Part shown: positions 52,700 through 60,670 of the stretch, piece after piece | Position numbering within the stretch: the stretch's first letter is position 1 | How the letters are laid out: every line of letters starts with the position of its first letter | NCBI GenBank assembly: GCA_016234485.1 | Contig: JACRBL010000022.1 | Location: 1-64,000 of the forward strand | Length of the DNA stretch: 64,000 nucleotides | Direction: 5' to 3' | DNA from: Chloroflexota bacterium | Lineage (GTDB): Bacteria; Chloroflexota; Anaerolineae; Anaerolineales; Villigracilaceae | Position numbers and translations under genes: made by a program | The notes under the pieces: model-generated | Told to the model about the DNA's origin: nothing | Seen by the model: the letters and a program-made list of their open reading frames with translations, nothing else | The model's database searches: none

Positions 52700-53593
52700 T
52701 TAAGCGGCGGCATCCTGGCGACGCGCTTCGGCGGCCAGTTCGGTGATCTCGCGGATATCCGAGAAGGACTGCTGGGCAGGCGAAACCATGCCAATTGCCA
52801 GCGTCATAAACGCGACCTGCGACACTCCCCCTTCGGCCTTCGGAACCTGAATGTATCCCTGCTGGCGATCCATGAAGTTATAGTGCGTCTGCACTTCCGC
52901 GGCAAAGCGCGTCTTCACGCGTTCGCGAATGGCGTTGACCGATTCATATTTGGTGATGATGATGAAATTATCGCCGCCCGCGTGGCCGATGAAATCGCTC
53001 GAGGAGCCGATTTCGTCCACCACCTCGCTCAACAGCATGGCGGTGAAGCGCAGCACGTCATCGCCCGCCACAAAGCCATACACATCGCGGAAGGGCTCAA
53101 AGTTGTTCACGCGCAGGTCGAGCAAGGCCCAATCCTCCTGTCGGATGATGCGGCGGAGTTGCTCCTCGATCAGCCGCCCGGCTGGGAGTCCGGAGCGGGG
53201 ATCGGTGAGGCTCTCGCGTTCCGAGCGGCGAATGGCGCCCTGCACGCGCAGTTTCAATTCTTCGATGTCGAAGGGTTTGGTAATGTAATCGTCCGCGCCC
53301 AATTCCAGGCCTTGCAGTTTGTCGCTGCGCTCATCCTTCTGCGTCAGGAAAATGACGGGGATGTGGCTGGTGCGCGTGTTCGTCCGCAACGTGCGGCAGA
53401 CCTCATACCCGTCAATATCGGGGAGCATAATGTCCAGCACGATTAAATGCGGCAGGACAGTGCGCGTCTTTTCCAACGCGAGCCCGCCGCGCGGCGCGAT
53501 GTCCACGTCGTAGTCCATGCCGCCGAAATAGATCTTGAGCATGTTGGCGATATCGGCGTCGTCTTCGACGACCAAGAGTCGAGATTTGCCCAT
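52700..53593 (-). CDS. Response regulator with a degenerate GGDEF domain
   Basis: 297 residues. Receiver domain at 1-125: VEDDADI, phosphoacceptor in IVLDIMLPDIDG, FLTQKDE, ITKPFD. The second domain (about 135-290) has the GGDEF fold: TDPRSGLPAGRLIEEQL and HAGGDNFIII, where the active-site GGDEF reads GGDNF. With an Asn in place of Glu the diguanylate cyclase is probably inactive, so it may bind c-di-GMP or GTP instead. ATG 53593 follows GGGAGG by 7 bases. It is 12 bases from the kinase gene. Confidence 0.88.
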   Translation of the reverse strand: MGKSRLLVVEDDADIANMLKIYFGGMDYDVDIAPRGGLALEKTRTVLPHLIVLDIMLPDIDGYEVCRTLRTNTRTSHIPVIFLTQKDERSDKLQGLELGADDYITKPFDIEELKLRVQGAIRRSERESLTDPRSGLPAGRLIEEQLRRIIRQEDWALLDLRVNNFEPFRDVYGFVAGDDVLRFTAMLLSEVVDEIGSSSDFIGHAGGDNFIIITKYESVNAIRERVKTRFAAEVQTHYNFMDRQQGYIQVPKAEGGVSQVAFMTLAIGMVSPAQQSFSDIREITELAAEARRQDAAA

Positions 53594-53623
53594 AACGAGC
53601 CTCCCAGAGATGAGTTGCAAAAA

Positions 53624-54739
53624 CTATTTGCGCCTGCGTTTTGCGTTGCGGCGCACGGCTTCGATCTGTTCCTGCGTTACTTCCTTTTCAAACGAACGGA
53701 ACCCGCCCAGGCGGAACCCGTGTTTTTTCGCGATAGCTGTGATCTCGTCCACGCGTGTACGCGTGATCTGCCTGCCGAGCGTGTAATCTTCAAAGCGGCC
53801 TTCCAGCGCCAGGGCCATCGTCTCTGCCATGCAGGCATAGGCCTTGCCCGGCGGAAAACCAAAATTAAAATGGAAATCAACGGGGCCTGGAACGTCTACC
53901 ATTCCGCCGTCAATCACAAATATATCATCTCTTGCCGCCGCGACCATTGCAGAAACGTCGCGGGGGCGCGCCACATCACAAATCACCGAGCCCGGGCGCA
54001 AATGCTCAGGGTGGATGACGGCATGGACGGCGCTCGTCACGGTCAGGATCAACTGCGCGTCGGCCAGCGGACTCATATCCGCGCTAACCACAATTTCGGC
54101 CTTCGATACGACTTTGCCACTCAGTCCATCGCTTCGCCCCTGACCTTTGAGGCGGGCGCGCAGTTCTTCGAGCGCGTCGGCCCTTCGGCCAATCAACGCC
54201 AGATGCGCGACCTGCTCCGAAAGCAACTCCGCGCAGACCTGGCCGATCGCGCCCGTCGCGCCGACCACGGCCACGCTGGCCTCGCGCAGGGGAATATCCA
54301 TCAACTCCGCCGCCTTCGAAATGGACTCGACCGCGACGGCGATCGTGTACGCGTCGCCCGTCGTAACGGGAACCGCCAAACGGTCCGCGATGGAAACGCC
54401 GGCATCGCCCACCACCGAGGTGAAGGCGCCGAGTCCCAATATCTGCGCGCCGAGTTTTTCGGCCATCTGTCCCGTCTGCACGATCTTGTGATAGACGCGG
54501 CCTTCGGGCAATTCCAGCATCTGACGCGGCGTGAAGGGACAGGCAATCAGCCAGCCGCGGATCTGCTTGCCTGTCGTCTCAGACCTGATGCCTTCGATCT
54601 CTGAAATGTAAACGGGGGGAAAGTGTTGCGAAAAAAATTCAATCTGGCGTTCGCTCAAGATGCGCCCAAGAAAGGGGAATTTCCGTTGCACATCGCGCTT
54701 GACGCTGATCGGATGGATGATGAATGCAAACGAGTCCAT
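53624..54739 (-). CDS. NAD(P)-binding protein related to long-chain acyl-ACP reductase
   Basis: 371 residues. The N-terminal half has FIIHPISVKRDV, YISEIEGIRSETTGKQIRGW and KIVQTGQMAEKLGAQILGLG followed by AFTSVVGDAG. This order matches cyanobacterial acyl-ACP reductase (AAR) proteins, which share the GLGxFTS word. The Rossmann part has VAVVGATGAIGQVCAELL. I do not see the AAR catalytic Cys with confidence. A reductase for an acyl-ACP or a related thioester is a fair guess. ATG 54739 overlaps the stop of the preceding gene (TAATG). Confidence 0.75.
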   Translation of the reverse strand: MDSFAFIIHPISVKRDVQRKFPFLGRILSERQIEFFSQHFPPVYISEIEGIRSETTGKQIRGWLIACPFTPRQMLELPEGRVYHKIVQTGQMAEKLGAQILGLGAFTSVVGDAGVSIADRLAVPVTTGDAYTIAVAVESISKAAELMDIPLREASVAVVGATGAIGQVCAELLSEQVAHLALIGRRADALEELRARLKGQGRSDGLSGKVVSKAEIVVSADMSPLADAQLILTVTSAVHAVIHPEHLRPGSVICDVARPRDVSAMVAAARDDIFVIDGGMVDVPGPVDFHFNFGFPPGKAYACMAETMALALEGRFEDYTLGRQITRTRVDEITAIAKKHGFRLGGFRSFEKEVTQEQIEAVRRNAKRRRK

Positions 54740-56028
54740 TACCAGGATTCCACCTCCCCGCTGTGAATATCTTCGTCGCCGCGCGGGTAGAGACGGCGGT
54801 GGAGGCCCGCGTTTTTCAATTTGTGATGGTCGCTGTCTTCGTAGCGGAGATCGCGGTCCACCACGCGGCGTTCGCGCGAGGCGAACAGCACCACGTCCGA
54901 TTCGATCGTGCGCGCGGGGAAGACGATCAGGCCCGAACCGAGGCGGCAGTTGTGTCCCACGCATCCGCCCATCACGGGACGGTTGGAGTAATTGAGTTCG
55001 TTGTTGCCATCGCGAGCCATAATGGGCGCGGGGATGAGGTTGTAATCTGTGAAGGTACTTCCCGCGCCGATGAAGGTGTTGCGCCCCACCACGCACATCT
55101 GCAGGCAGGTATTCTGCGCGATCATGGAGTTTTCCATTACGGTGGTCATAAAGAGCGCGGTGCGGAAAGGCAGGAACGCGCCGTCGCCGACGACGGACAG
55201 CATGAGTTGAACGTCCTGCGAGACGTTGACGTTATTGCCGATGATGCAGTTCTCGATCACCGCGCCCGCATTAATAGTGACATTATCGCCGATGGTGGTG
55301 GGACCATGAATGACCGCGCTGGGGTCAATGACGCAATTCTTTCCGACTTTTACGAGTTCGGAACATTCCAACACCTGACGGCCTTCGTAGAGAGCCTTTG
55401 CCAGGACTTTGAGGCTAAATCCCAGATCGCTTTCGAGGCGCGTCTCAAAGCGCAGGGCGCGCCCAAATTGACCGAAGACGATGTCGGCAATGTAGATATG
55501 CACCCACGAGTCAATGGCGATGAGCGAACGGCGCGGCACCTGGAAGGTGAGGTCGCCGCTCTGGTCGGCCATGTAAGTTGGCACGTGGTAGTAACCGACT
55601 TCTTTCGAATCCAACGGAATGACGAGGGGTTCCACGTCTGCCACGGGGCCACGAGGGTAAAACCACAAGTCGGCCAGGTAGAGGTTGCCCGCCAGCGTGT
55701 AAGACTTGGAAAGAGGCAGGGCATGTTCGCGAAACGCCGGGTCTTCGGCAGAGAAGGCCGCGCGGCAGGCGCGTCCACGTTTACGGGCGGCCGCGATGAA
55801 AGTGTCTATGTAATCCTGGTCGAAGAAGAGGTTGTTGCGATGGACGATCATGGCCTGGCGGGTGGGCGGCACATGTTCGCCTGGCGACATTTCCATTTCC
55901 TGGGTCACATAAGGCGCGAGGACATTTCTCTGCCAGAGCCAGAGAGGCGCGTTTTGAATCCGCAGTTCGCGGGCGGTTTCGTTAAACGGTTGGATGCGAT
56001 TGACAGCAGGGAGAATGACTTTGAGCAT
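54739..56028 (-). CDS. Left-handed beta-helix (hexapeptide repeat) protein, acyl/nucleotidyl-transferase-like
   Basis: 429 residues. From about residue 225 hexapeptide repeats form a left-handed beta helix: VIDPSAVIHGPTTIGDNVTI, NAGAVIENCIIGNNVNV, and later VVGRNTFIGAGSTFTD and GGCVGHNCRLGSGLIVFP. The first ~220 residues are a separate alpha/beta domain that I do not recognise. Such helices are usually in acyltransferases or nucleotide-sugar enzymes (LpxA, GlmU). It may modify a lipid or sugar. It is co-translated with the AAR-like gene. Confidence 0.78.
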   Translation of the reverse strand: MLKVILPAVNRIQPFNETARELRIQNAPLWLWQRNVLAPYVTQEMEMSPGEHVPPTRQAMIVHRNNLFFDQDYIDTFIAAARKRGRACRAAFSAEDPAFREHALPLSKSYTLAGNLYLADLWFYPRGPVADVEPLVIPLDSKEVGYYHVPTYMADQSGDLTFQVPRRSLIAIDSWVHIYIADIVFGQFGRALRFETRLESDLGFSLKVLAKALYEGRQVLECSELVKVGKNCVIDPSAVIHGPTTIGDNVTINAGAVIENCIIGNNVNVSQDVQLMLSVVGDGAFLPFRTALFMTTVMENSMIAQNTCLQMCVVGRNTFIGAGSTFTDYNLIPAPIMARDGNNELNYSNRPVMGGCVGHNCRLGSGLIVFPARTIESDVVLFASRERRVVDRDLRYEDSDHHKLKNAGLHRRLYPRGDEDIHSGEVESW

Positions 56029-56034
56029 TGGGCA

Positions 56035-56661
56035 TCAGGCCAGCGGGGTTTGGTCTATTTCGATGGTGCAGTTGGGGTCGCCTTTGGCAACACAAAGAAC
56101 CTCGGTCACATTAAATATCTTACCACCGCTTAACCAATAGAGCGATTCCTGCAAAAGTCCCACGGCCAGGTGACAAACAGGTTCGTCGGCATGACGTTGC
56201 CAACACAGCGGACAGCGCTCAATGACCCACAACAACTTCCCGTCCTGTTCGTGGATGGAGACGCGCTGGTCGGTGTGCTTGTTGAACAGGTCGGCCAATG
56301 CCTGTCCGCCCATGCGAATTTTGGAGGAAAGAGGCAGGAGGCGGAAGGCCGTCTCCATTAGGCCGATCTGTTGTCCATATTCGCGGATGCCATATTTGAA
56401 GGCGGCGCGTCCCGCGCGCATCGAAATGCCGCGCCCACCGCGAGGTCCGTAGGCCTGTTCGAGCTGGGCCAGAATCCAACTGATGGATTCGAATGTAAAT
56501 TCCAGATTGGTGTCGTTGGGGGGCAGGTTATCCATCAAATCCTGCCGCCCCGCCAGGTTGAGGATGGCGTTCAACCCATTCCGACCAACCACCTCCCCCA
56601 GGGAATCCAGGATAATACGCCCCATGCGATTGGGATAGTAATAGGACGCGGATGAATTCAT
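56035..56661 (-). CDS. V4R-domain protein
   Basis: 208 residues. V4R (4-vinyl reductase-like) domain with the cysteine/histidine set CPLCW, H, VCHLAVG and VLCVAKGDPNC that can bind metal. V4R domains occur in tetrapyrrole enzymes and in signal sensors that bind small hydrocarbons. Here the context (GTPase, DUF4388, kinase) favours a sensor role. The stop is 6 bases from the next gene, and the start overlaps the hydrolase stop (ATGA). Confidence 0.85.
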   Translation of the reverse strand: MNSSASYYYPNRMGRIILDSLGEVVGRNGLNAILNLAGRQDLMDNLPPNDTNLEFTFESISWILAQLEQAYGPRGGRGISMRAGRAAFKYGIREYGQQIGLMETAFRLLPLSSKIRMGGQALADLFNKHTDQRVSIHEQDGKLLWVIERCPLCWQRHADEPVCHLAVGLLQESLYWLSGGKIFNVTEVLCVAKGDPNCTIEIDQTPLA

Positions 56662-57494
56662 AGGGTGATGTTATCGGGCAGGGCGGGTTTTCTTAATGGG
56701 ACAGTGCGATGCTCATCGAGGAAACTTCTCAAGCGATCGTTAAAGTTTTTCGGTTCCTCAAGCATGGGGAAATGTCCGGCGTTTTCAAAGCGGACGATCT
56801 GCGCCTGCGGAATGCCTTCCTTCATGGGTTGCCATTGCAGGGGGTGAACGACATTATCTTTGTCGCCATAAATTCCCATGGCTGGCACTTTGATCTGGTT
56901 GAGCATGGGGCGCAGGTCGGTGCGGCGAAGCGATGAGATGGAAAGCAGGAAGGATGCGAGCGTGGTTTTCGAGAGATCGCGGTCCATCATTTCGGGAAAG
57001 CGCGGGTCGCTACAAATTGCCTTCGAGTAATGATATTTCATGAACATACGGAACGGCGTCATCATGTTGAACAATAGGAAGGCGTTCATGCGATAGCCCG
57101 CGAGTTTGAGCAACGGGGCCAGCGAGGAGCCGACGATGGGCGAGCCGACCACCACCACCTTGCTGACGCGTTCGGGATAGCGAATCGCCACCGAAAGGCT
57201 CACCGTCCCGCCCATGCTATGACCGACGAGCGGGGCGCGCACAATTCCCAGTTGCTCCATGAACTGGCCGACCAGCGAGACGAAATCCTGCACGGCGTAG
57301 GTTTCGCGTTTCTTGCCCGATTCGCCGAAACCCCAAAAATCGAGCGCGTAGGTTCGATAATGTTGGCCGAGGAAAGACATGGTCTCCTGCCAAAGCCCCC
57401 AGGAGCCAAGCCAGCCATGTAACAAGATGACAGGACGTCCACGCCCGTAAACTTCGTAGTGGACGATGCCTTGATCGGTGGTGATTGAAGACAC
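56658..57494 (-). CDS. Alpha/beta hydrolase, catalytically complete paralogue
   Basis: 278 residues. HGWLGSWGLW oxyanion, nucleophile in VGHSMGGTV, acid in IYGDKDNVVHP, histidine in ENAGHFPMLEE. The GTG start at 57494 is chosen because the alignment with the paralogue at 43981 (IVHYEV.G.GRPV) begins at the same place. A TTG at 57539 would overlap the GTPase gene by 26 bases. It probably hydrolyses an ester or amide; the lid region (KLAGYRMNAFLLFNMMTPF) suggests a lipid-like substrate. Confidence 0.85.
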   Translation of the reverse strand: MSSITTDQGIVHYEVYGRGRPVILLHGWLGSWGLWQETMSFLGQHYRTYALDFWGFGESGKKRETYAVQDFVSLVGQFMEQLGIVRAPLVGHSMGGTVSLSVAIRYPERVSKVVVVGSPIVGSSLAPLLKLAGYRMNAFLLFNMMTPFRMFMKYHYSKAICSDPRFPEMMDRDLSKTTLASFLLSISSLRRTDLRPMLNQIKVPAMGIYGDKDNVVHPLQWQPMKEGIPQAQIVRFENAGHFPMLEEPKNFNDRLRSFLDEHRTVPLRKPALPDNITL

Positions 57495-57513
57495 GCGACT
57501 CTCGCAGGCGAGG

Positions 57514-58053
57514 TTATCCGCCCGACTCCATTTCGGCAAGGATGCTGTATAACAGCGCGAGCAATACCTCTTTCACAGTCTTGCGATCGGTGGCGGTGCA
57601 GGGCAGGAGTTTGGTCTTGGCGTCGAGGCGCAGGGCGTGGCGCATATCTTCCACATCCCAGGCGTCCCTCTTATCCTGCTTGTTGGCGGCCACCACAAAC
57701 GGGGTGGGAGCGTAGGCGCGGAAGGTTTCGAGAATACTGCGCGCCTCGCGGAAAGTTTCGGGGCGGGTGCTATCCACCAGCACGATGAAACCGAGCATCC
57801 CTTCGGATAGGATTTCCCACATGAAGTCGAAGCGTTTCTGACCGGGCGTGCCAAACAGGTAGAGCACGAGGTCCTCATCCACGGTGATGCGGCCAAAATC
57901 CATCGCGACTGTGGTGGCTTCCTTAACGGAGCGCTCTGCCCGGTTGCTGATCTTGCGTTCGGTGGAAACCACGTCAATTTCGCTGACGGATTGAATAAAT
58001 TCCGTTTTACCGGCGCTAAAGGGTCCCGTCACCACCATTTTGACTGTTTGCAT
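57514..58053 (-). CDS. Small Ras-like GTPase (MglA/Gtr-like)
   Basis: 179 residues. G1 GPFSAGKTEF, G3 FGTPGQKRF, G4 AANKQD, and a short G5 (CTATD). The family includes single-domain bacterial GTPases that work with roadblock-type or sensor proteins to control polarity, motility or signalling. No separate GAP or roadblock gene is in the window. It is 30 bases after the DUF4388 gene and 19 bases before the hydrolase. Confidence 0.9.
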   Translation of the reverse strand: MQTVKMVVTGPFSAGKTEFIQSVSEIDVVSTERKISNRAERSVKEATTVAMDFGRITVDEDLVLYLFGTPGQKRFDFMWEILSEGMLGFIVLVDSTRPETFREARSILETFRAYAPTPFVVAANKQDKRDAWDVEDMRHALRLDAKTKLLPCTATDRKTVKEVLLALLYSILAEMESGG

Positions 58054-58083
58054 AATTGAGTCCTTCCGTCCTTTTACAACGGG

Positions 58084-58890
58084 CTACAACGATCGTATGC
58101 GCCCGATGAGTTTATTAACCAGCGACTTCTGTTCCTCGCGATTTTCGGAGGGGAATGTGTGCGGCGGAACAGTGTGTGAGGCGCCCTCGGGACGCACGAT
58201 CTCCACCAGCCCGGCCTGCAAAAGTCCGTAAACGATGCGGCGCACTTCCATATCATTCATCTTGTTCGTCACGCCGATCTGCTTCATCGTATTCTTGGGA
58301 TTGATATAAGAGACCACCCGCCACTCTTCCACGCTCAGGTTGACGTTCTTCAGCGGGCGTTCAGTGAATTTAAGCGCCATATCGAGGCTGGGAATTTCAT
58401 CCTGCAACTGCTCCCACTCGCGCAATTGGCGGGAACCTTCGATGATGATGTTTTCCAAGTCCAGGCGCACGTTGATGCGGTCTTCGGGCGGCAATAACTC
58501 GGCTTCGAAACGGAAAAAGCCCTCCACCCACGTGAACAGGCGGCGGACAACGGCCGTGAAATATCCCTGCAAATTCACCAGGATATCTTCCTGTGAAACA
58601 TAGCCCGCATTGATCAGCATCAACCCCAGTTCCTTGTCGGTCATCTTGCCCGCGCGTTCCACAATGGTGCGATATTGATTCACCGAAAGGCGGTTGGCCT
58701 TGTGCAACACCGTGGCGAGGCGATTATCCTCGTTGCCGATGCGCGCATACGCCAGTTTGCCTTCGCGAAACGCGATATGCGCCTGCTCTTTTGGCCCATC
58801 CACCACCAGCGTACCGGTTTTCTGAGCCAGGTTGATCAGGTTTAATAATTGGGTGACTGTAAAATCTCTGAGATTACCGCGAAGAGCCAT
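58084..58890 (-). CDS. DUF4388 domain protein (PatA-N-like)
   Basis: 268 residues. The N-terminal DUF4388 pattern is visible: ALRGNLRDFTVTQLLNLINL, KTGTLVV, IAFREGKLAYA. In the middle TDKELGLMLINAGYVSQEDI, and at the end a winged-helix-like part (MKQIGVTNKMNDMEVRRIVY). The first gene of the signalling operon. DUF4388 proteins often accompany response regulators and GTPases. The promoter box TATAAT lies about 45 bases upstream on the minus strand. Confidence 0.85.
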   Translation of the reverse strand: MALRGNLRDFTVTQLLNLINLAQKTGTLVVDGPKEQAHIAFREGKLAYARIGNEDNRLATVLHKANRLSVNQYRTIVERAGKMTDKELGLMLINAGYVSQEDILVNLQGYFTAVVRRLFTWVEGFFRFEAELLPPEDRINVRLDLENIIIEGSRQLREWEQLQDEIPSLDMALKFTERPLKNVNLSVEEWRVVSYINPKNTMKQIGVTNKMNDMEVRRIVYGLLQAGLVEIVRPEGASHTVPPHTFPSENREEQKSLVNKLIGRIRSL

Positions 58891-58991
58891 TTAGCCTCAA
58901 AAAATCCCATGAGTGGGATTTCCGAAAATTATACTTGCAAGGGAGGGATGAGTCAATTAAGCGACTTGTCACAATTGTTGGGACAGATGAA

Positions 58992-59933
58992 TTAAGGCCG
59001 TGCCTCCACAAACAACTCCACCCGCGTCACGCGTGACCCGAGGCTGGATACCGTTAAATCGAACGTGAGACTACCCCCAGACGCTACCCCCGTCCCCTCC
59101 CAGCGACGGAATCCCACCACGCGGCCCGCGTCGTCGTAGGCGACCGCGACCACCCAAACCGTCTTCGCCGCCGCGACATTCGCGGGCAGAGACACCTGCC
59201 CTGTCACCCGCGCAGTCCGCCCATTGGACGCGATCTCCGTCTGCGGGTTGACGATGAGCGCGGGCAGATAACGCGCGTCACCCGCGGCTAGACTCGTAGA
59301 CGAGAGAATCTGCGCGCGCGGACGCGCGTCTACGGGGATGGGCGGCGCGAAGAACGTCGTCAGCGGCAGGGATGTGTGCGGCGGGATCACGTTCAAGGGC
59401 GGAATCGCGTCCTGCGCCGCGACCAGCCCCCCGTCCGCGGAAAGAAGCGAGATTCGGGCGGAGAGGTTTTCGAGCGCGGCGTCCGAGTCATTGCGGGCGA
59501 GCGCGAAGCACCACATCCCGCCGTCCAGAGTTGAATAACAATTAATTTGTGTAATGAGGAACGGAACTGGCGTGGGCGTGGACTCGTTGGTGGGATTGTT
59601 TTTGTCAGTGGGGATATACAGCGTCGCGCCGATGGGCATGGCGTTAGGCGAGACGCTGGGATTGGCCGCGATCAGCGCATCGAGCGAGACGCCAAATTTT
59701 TGGGCGAGCGCGCCCATTGTATCGCCTGCCTGCACAATGTAAGTGAACGGCGTAGACGTGGGCAGCGCGGCCTGCTCGGTGGCAAATCCCAACTCGGGCG
59801 TGGAGGTCGCGCTGGGCGTGAGGGTGAGGTAGGGAGTCAGCGCGGCGGGATTGGATGGGTTGATCGGGTTGGCGCTGCAAGCAGCGAGGAGGAGCGTGGT
59901 TACACCAATTACGATGATAAGTTTGCGACACAT
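58992..59933 (-). CDS. LysM-domain lipoprotein
   Basis: 313 residues. Signal with lipobox LLLAAC. A Thr/Pro/Ser spacer is followed by one LysM domain at about 65-110 (YIVQAGDTMGALAQKFGVSL... LYIPTDK) that binds peptidoglycan. The C-terminal ~170 residues are beta-rich (FxLAR, RVTGQVSLPAN, VAVAYDDAGRVVGFRRWEG) and look like an FxLYD-type domain. A GCGTCTACG palindrome (59290-59335) sits in the frame (ARPRAQILSSTSLAAGDARY). The start at ATG 59933 begins the signal peptide. Confidence 0.85.
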   Translation of the reverse strand: MCRKLIIVIGVTTLLLAACSANPINPSNPAALTPYLTLTPSATSTPELGFATEQAALPTSTPFTYIVQAGDTMGALAQKFGVSLDALIAANPSVSPNAMPIGATLYIPTDKNNPTNESTPTPVPFLITQINCYSTLDGGMWCFALARNDSDAALENLSARISLLSADGGLVAAQDAIPPLNVIPPHTSLPLTTFFAPPIPVDARPRAQILSSTSLAAGDARYLPALIVNPQTEIASNGRTARVTGQVSLPANVAAAKTVWVVAVAYDDAGRVVGFRRWEGTGVASGGSLTFDLTVSSLGSRVTRVELFVEARP

Positions 59934-59943
59934 GACAGACCCA

Positions 59944-60315
59944 CTAATTCGCCATCCAGCGACGAATCTCATCCAACACAATTCTTAAATCTTGCGAAAC
60001 ATTGCCAGTCAATGGCGAAGTATGGACATGCCCGTCTTCATCGTGAAAGTGATGCGGCGCGGTGTGAAGATTTCCATAATGCGAGGAATTGTCCCATCGC
60101 AAAAGCGGAACAGTGGTGAACAATTGATATGCGTAATCCAGCGATTCTAGTTCAAGATGAATCCAAACCTGAAGCAGATAGCCTTTGGGGAGTTGACAAC
60201 GAATTTTGGCTTCCACCCTGCCTGAGGGAGTCTCATCGTAATTGACGATACGCGTATTCTTAACCAACGAGTCCCCCTTCAATATGGTCATAATTTCATT
60301 AACCGTCCTGTGCAT
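59944..60315 (-). CDS. DUF6516-like protein, putative TumE-type toxin
   Basis: 123 residues. The pattern (GRVEAKIRCQLPKGYLLQVW, YAYQLF, LLRWDNSSHYGNLHTAPHHF with many His, HVHTSPLTG) fits the DUF6516 family, annotated as a toxin of a toxin-antitoxin pair. It overlaps the gene before it by 17 bases, typical of such pairs. An internal ATG at 60291 is an alternative start. The biochemical activity is not known to me. Confidence 0.7.
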   Translation of the reverse strand: MHRTVNEIMTILKGDSLVKNTRIVNYDETPSGRVEAKIRCQLPKGYLLQVWIHLELESLDYAYQLFTTVPLLRWDNSSHYGNLHTAPHHFHDEDGHVHTSPLTGNVSQDLRIVLDEIRRWMAN

Positions 60316-60619
60316 GGGTTAATTCCTGGTAGGTCCTCTCCCAATCTGCCAGCATGGAACGCGCGGATTTCCAGGCCAGCCAATCGTCCTCCTGCGCGGG
60401 CGTGGCTTTTCCTTTCAGGCGCGTGTTGAACTTCTCGAAATCCATCCCATATTTACTTTCCATCTTGCGGATGCGGCGGCGGTAATAGGTCACTTTGCCG
60501 CGCACGGTGGAGATTGCCATGTTCCACAAGGCATCTTCCACTGTGGCAAAGCGCTTCGCTGCGACGAGCGATCCCGCCACTTTGTTTAGCACTGAATTTG
60601 GAGATTGATAAAGGGTCAT
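60299..60619 (-). CDS. Putative antitoxin partner of the DUF6516 protein
   Basis: 106 residues. It is helical and basic (SVLNKVAGSLVAAKRFATVE, GKVTYYRRRIRKMESKYGMD). GGAGAAAG lies 3 bases before ATG 60619. Order first-antitoxin, then toxin, with overlap, supports the pairing. No close family is recognised. Confidence 0.65.
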   Translation of the reverse strand: MTLYQSPNSVLNKVAGSLVAAKRFATVEDALWNMAISTVRGKVTYYRRRIRKMESKYGMDFEKFNTRLKGKATPAQEDDWLAWKSARSMLADWERTYQELTHAQDG

Positions 60620-60670
60620 GTACTTTCTCCTTTGCAAAAATTATACTACCACCGCTAACAGTCCGACAGT

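Noticed and set aside
54740..55096. 120-residue N-terminal extension of the AAR-like protein
   Set aside because: Arg/Pro-rich sequence in the shadow of the beta-helix gene; the ATG at 54739 in a TAATG overlap is the natural start.
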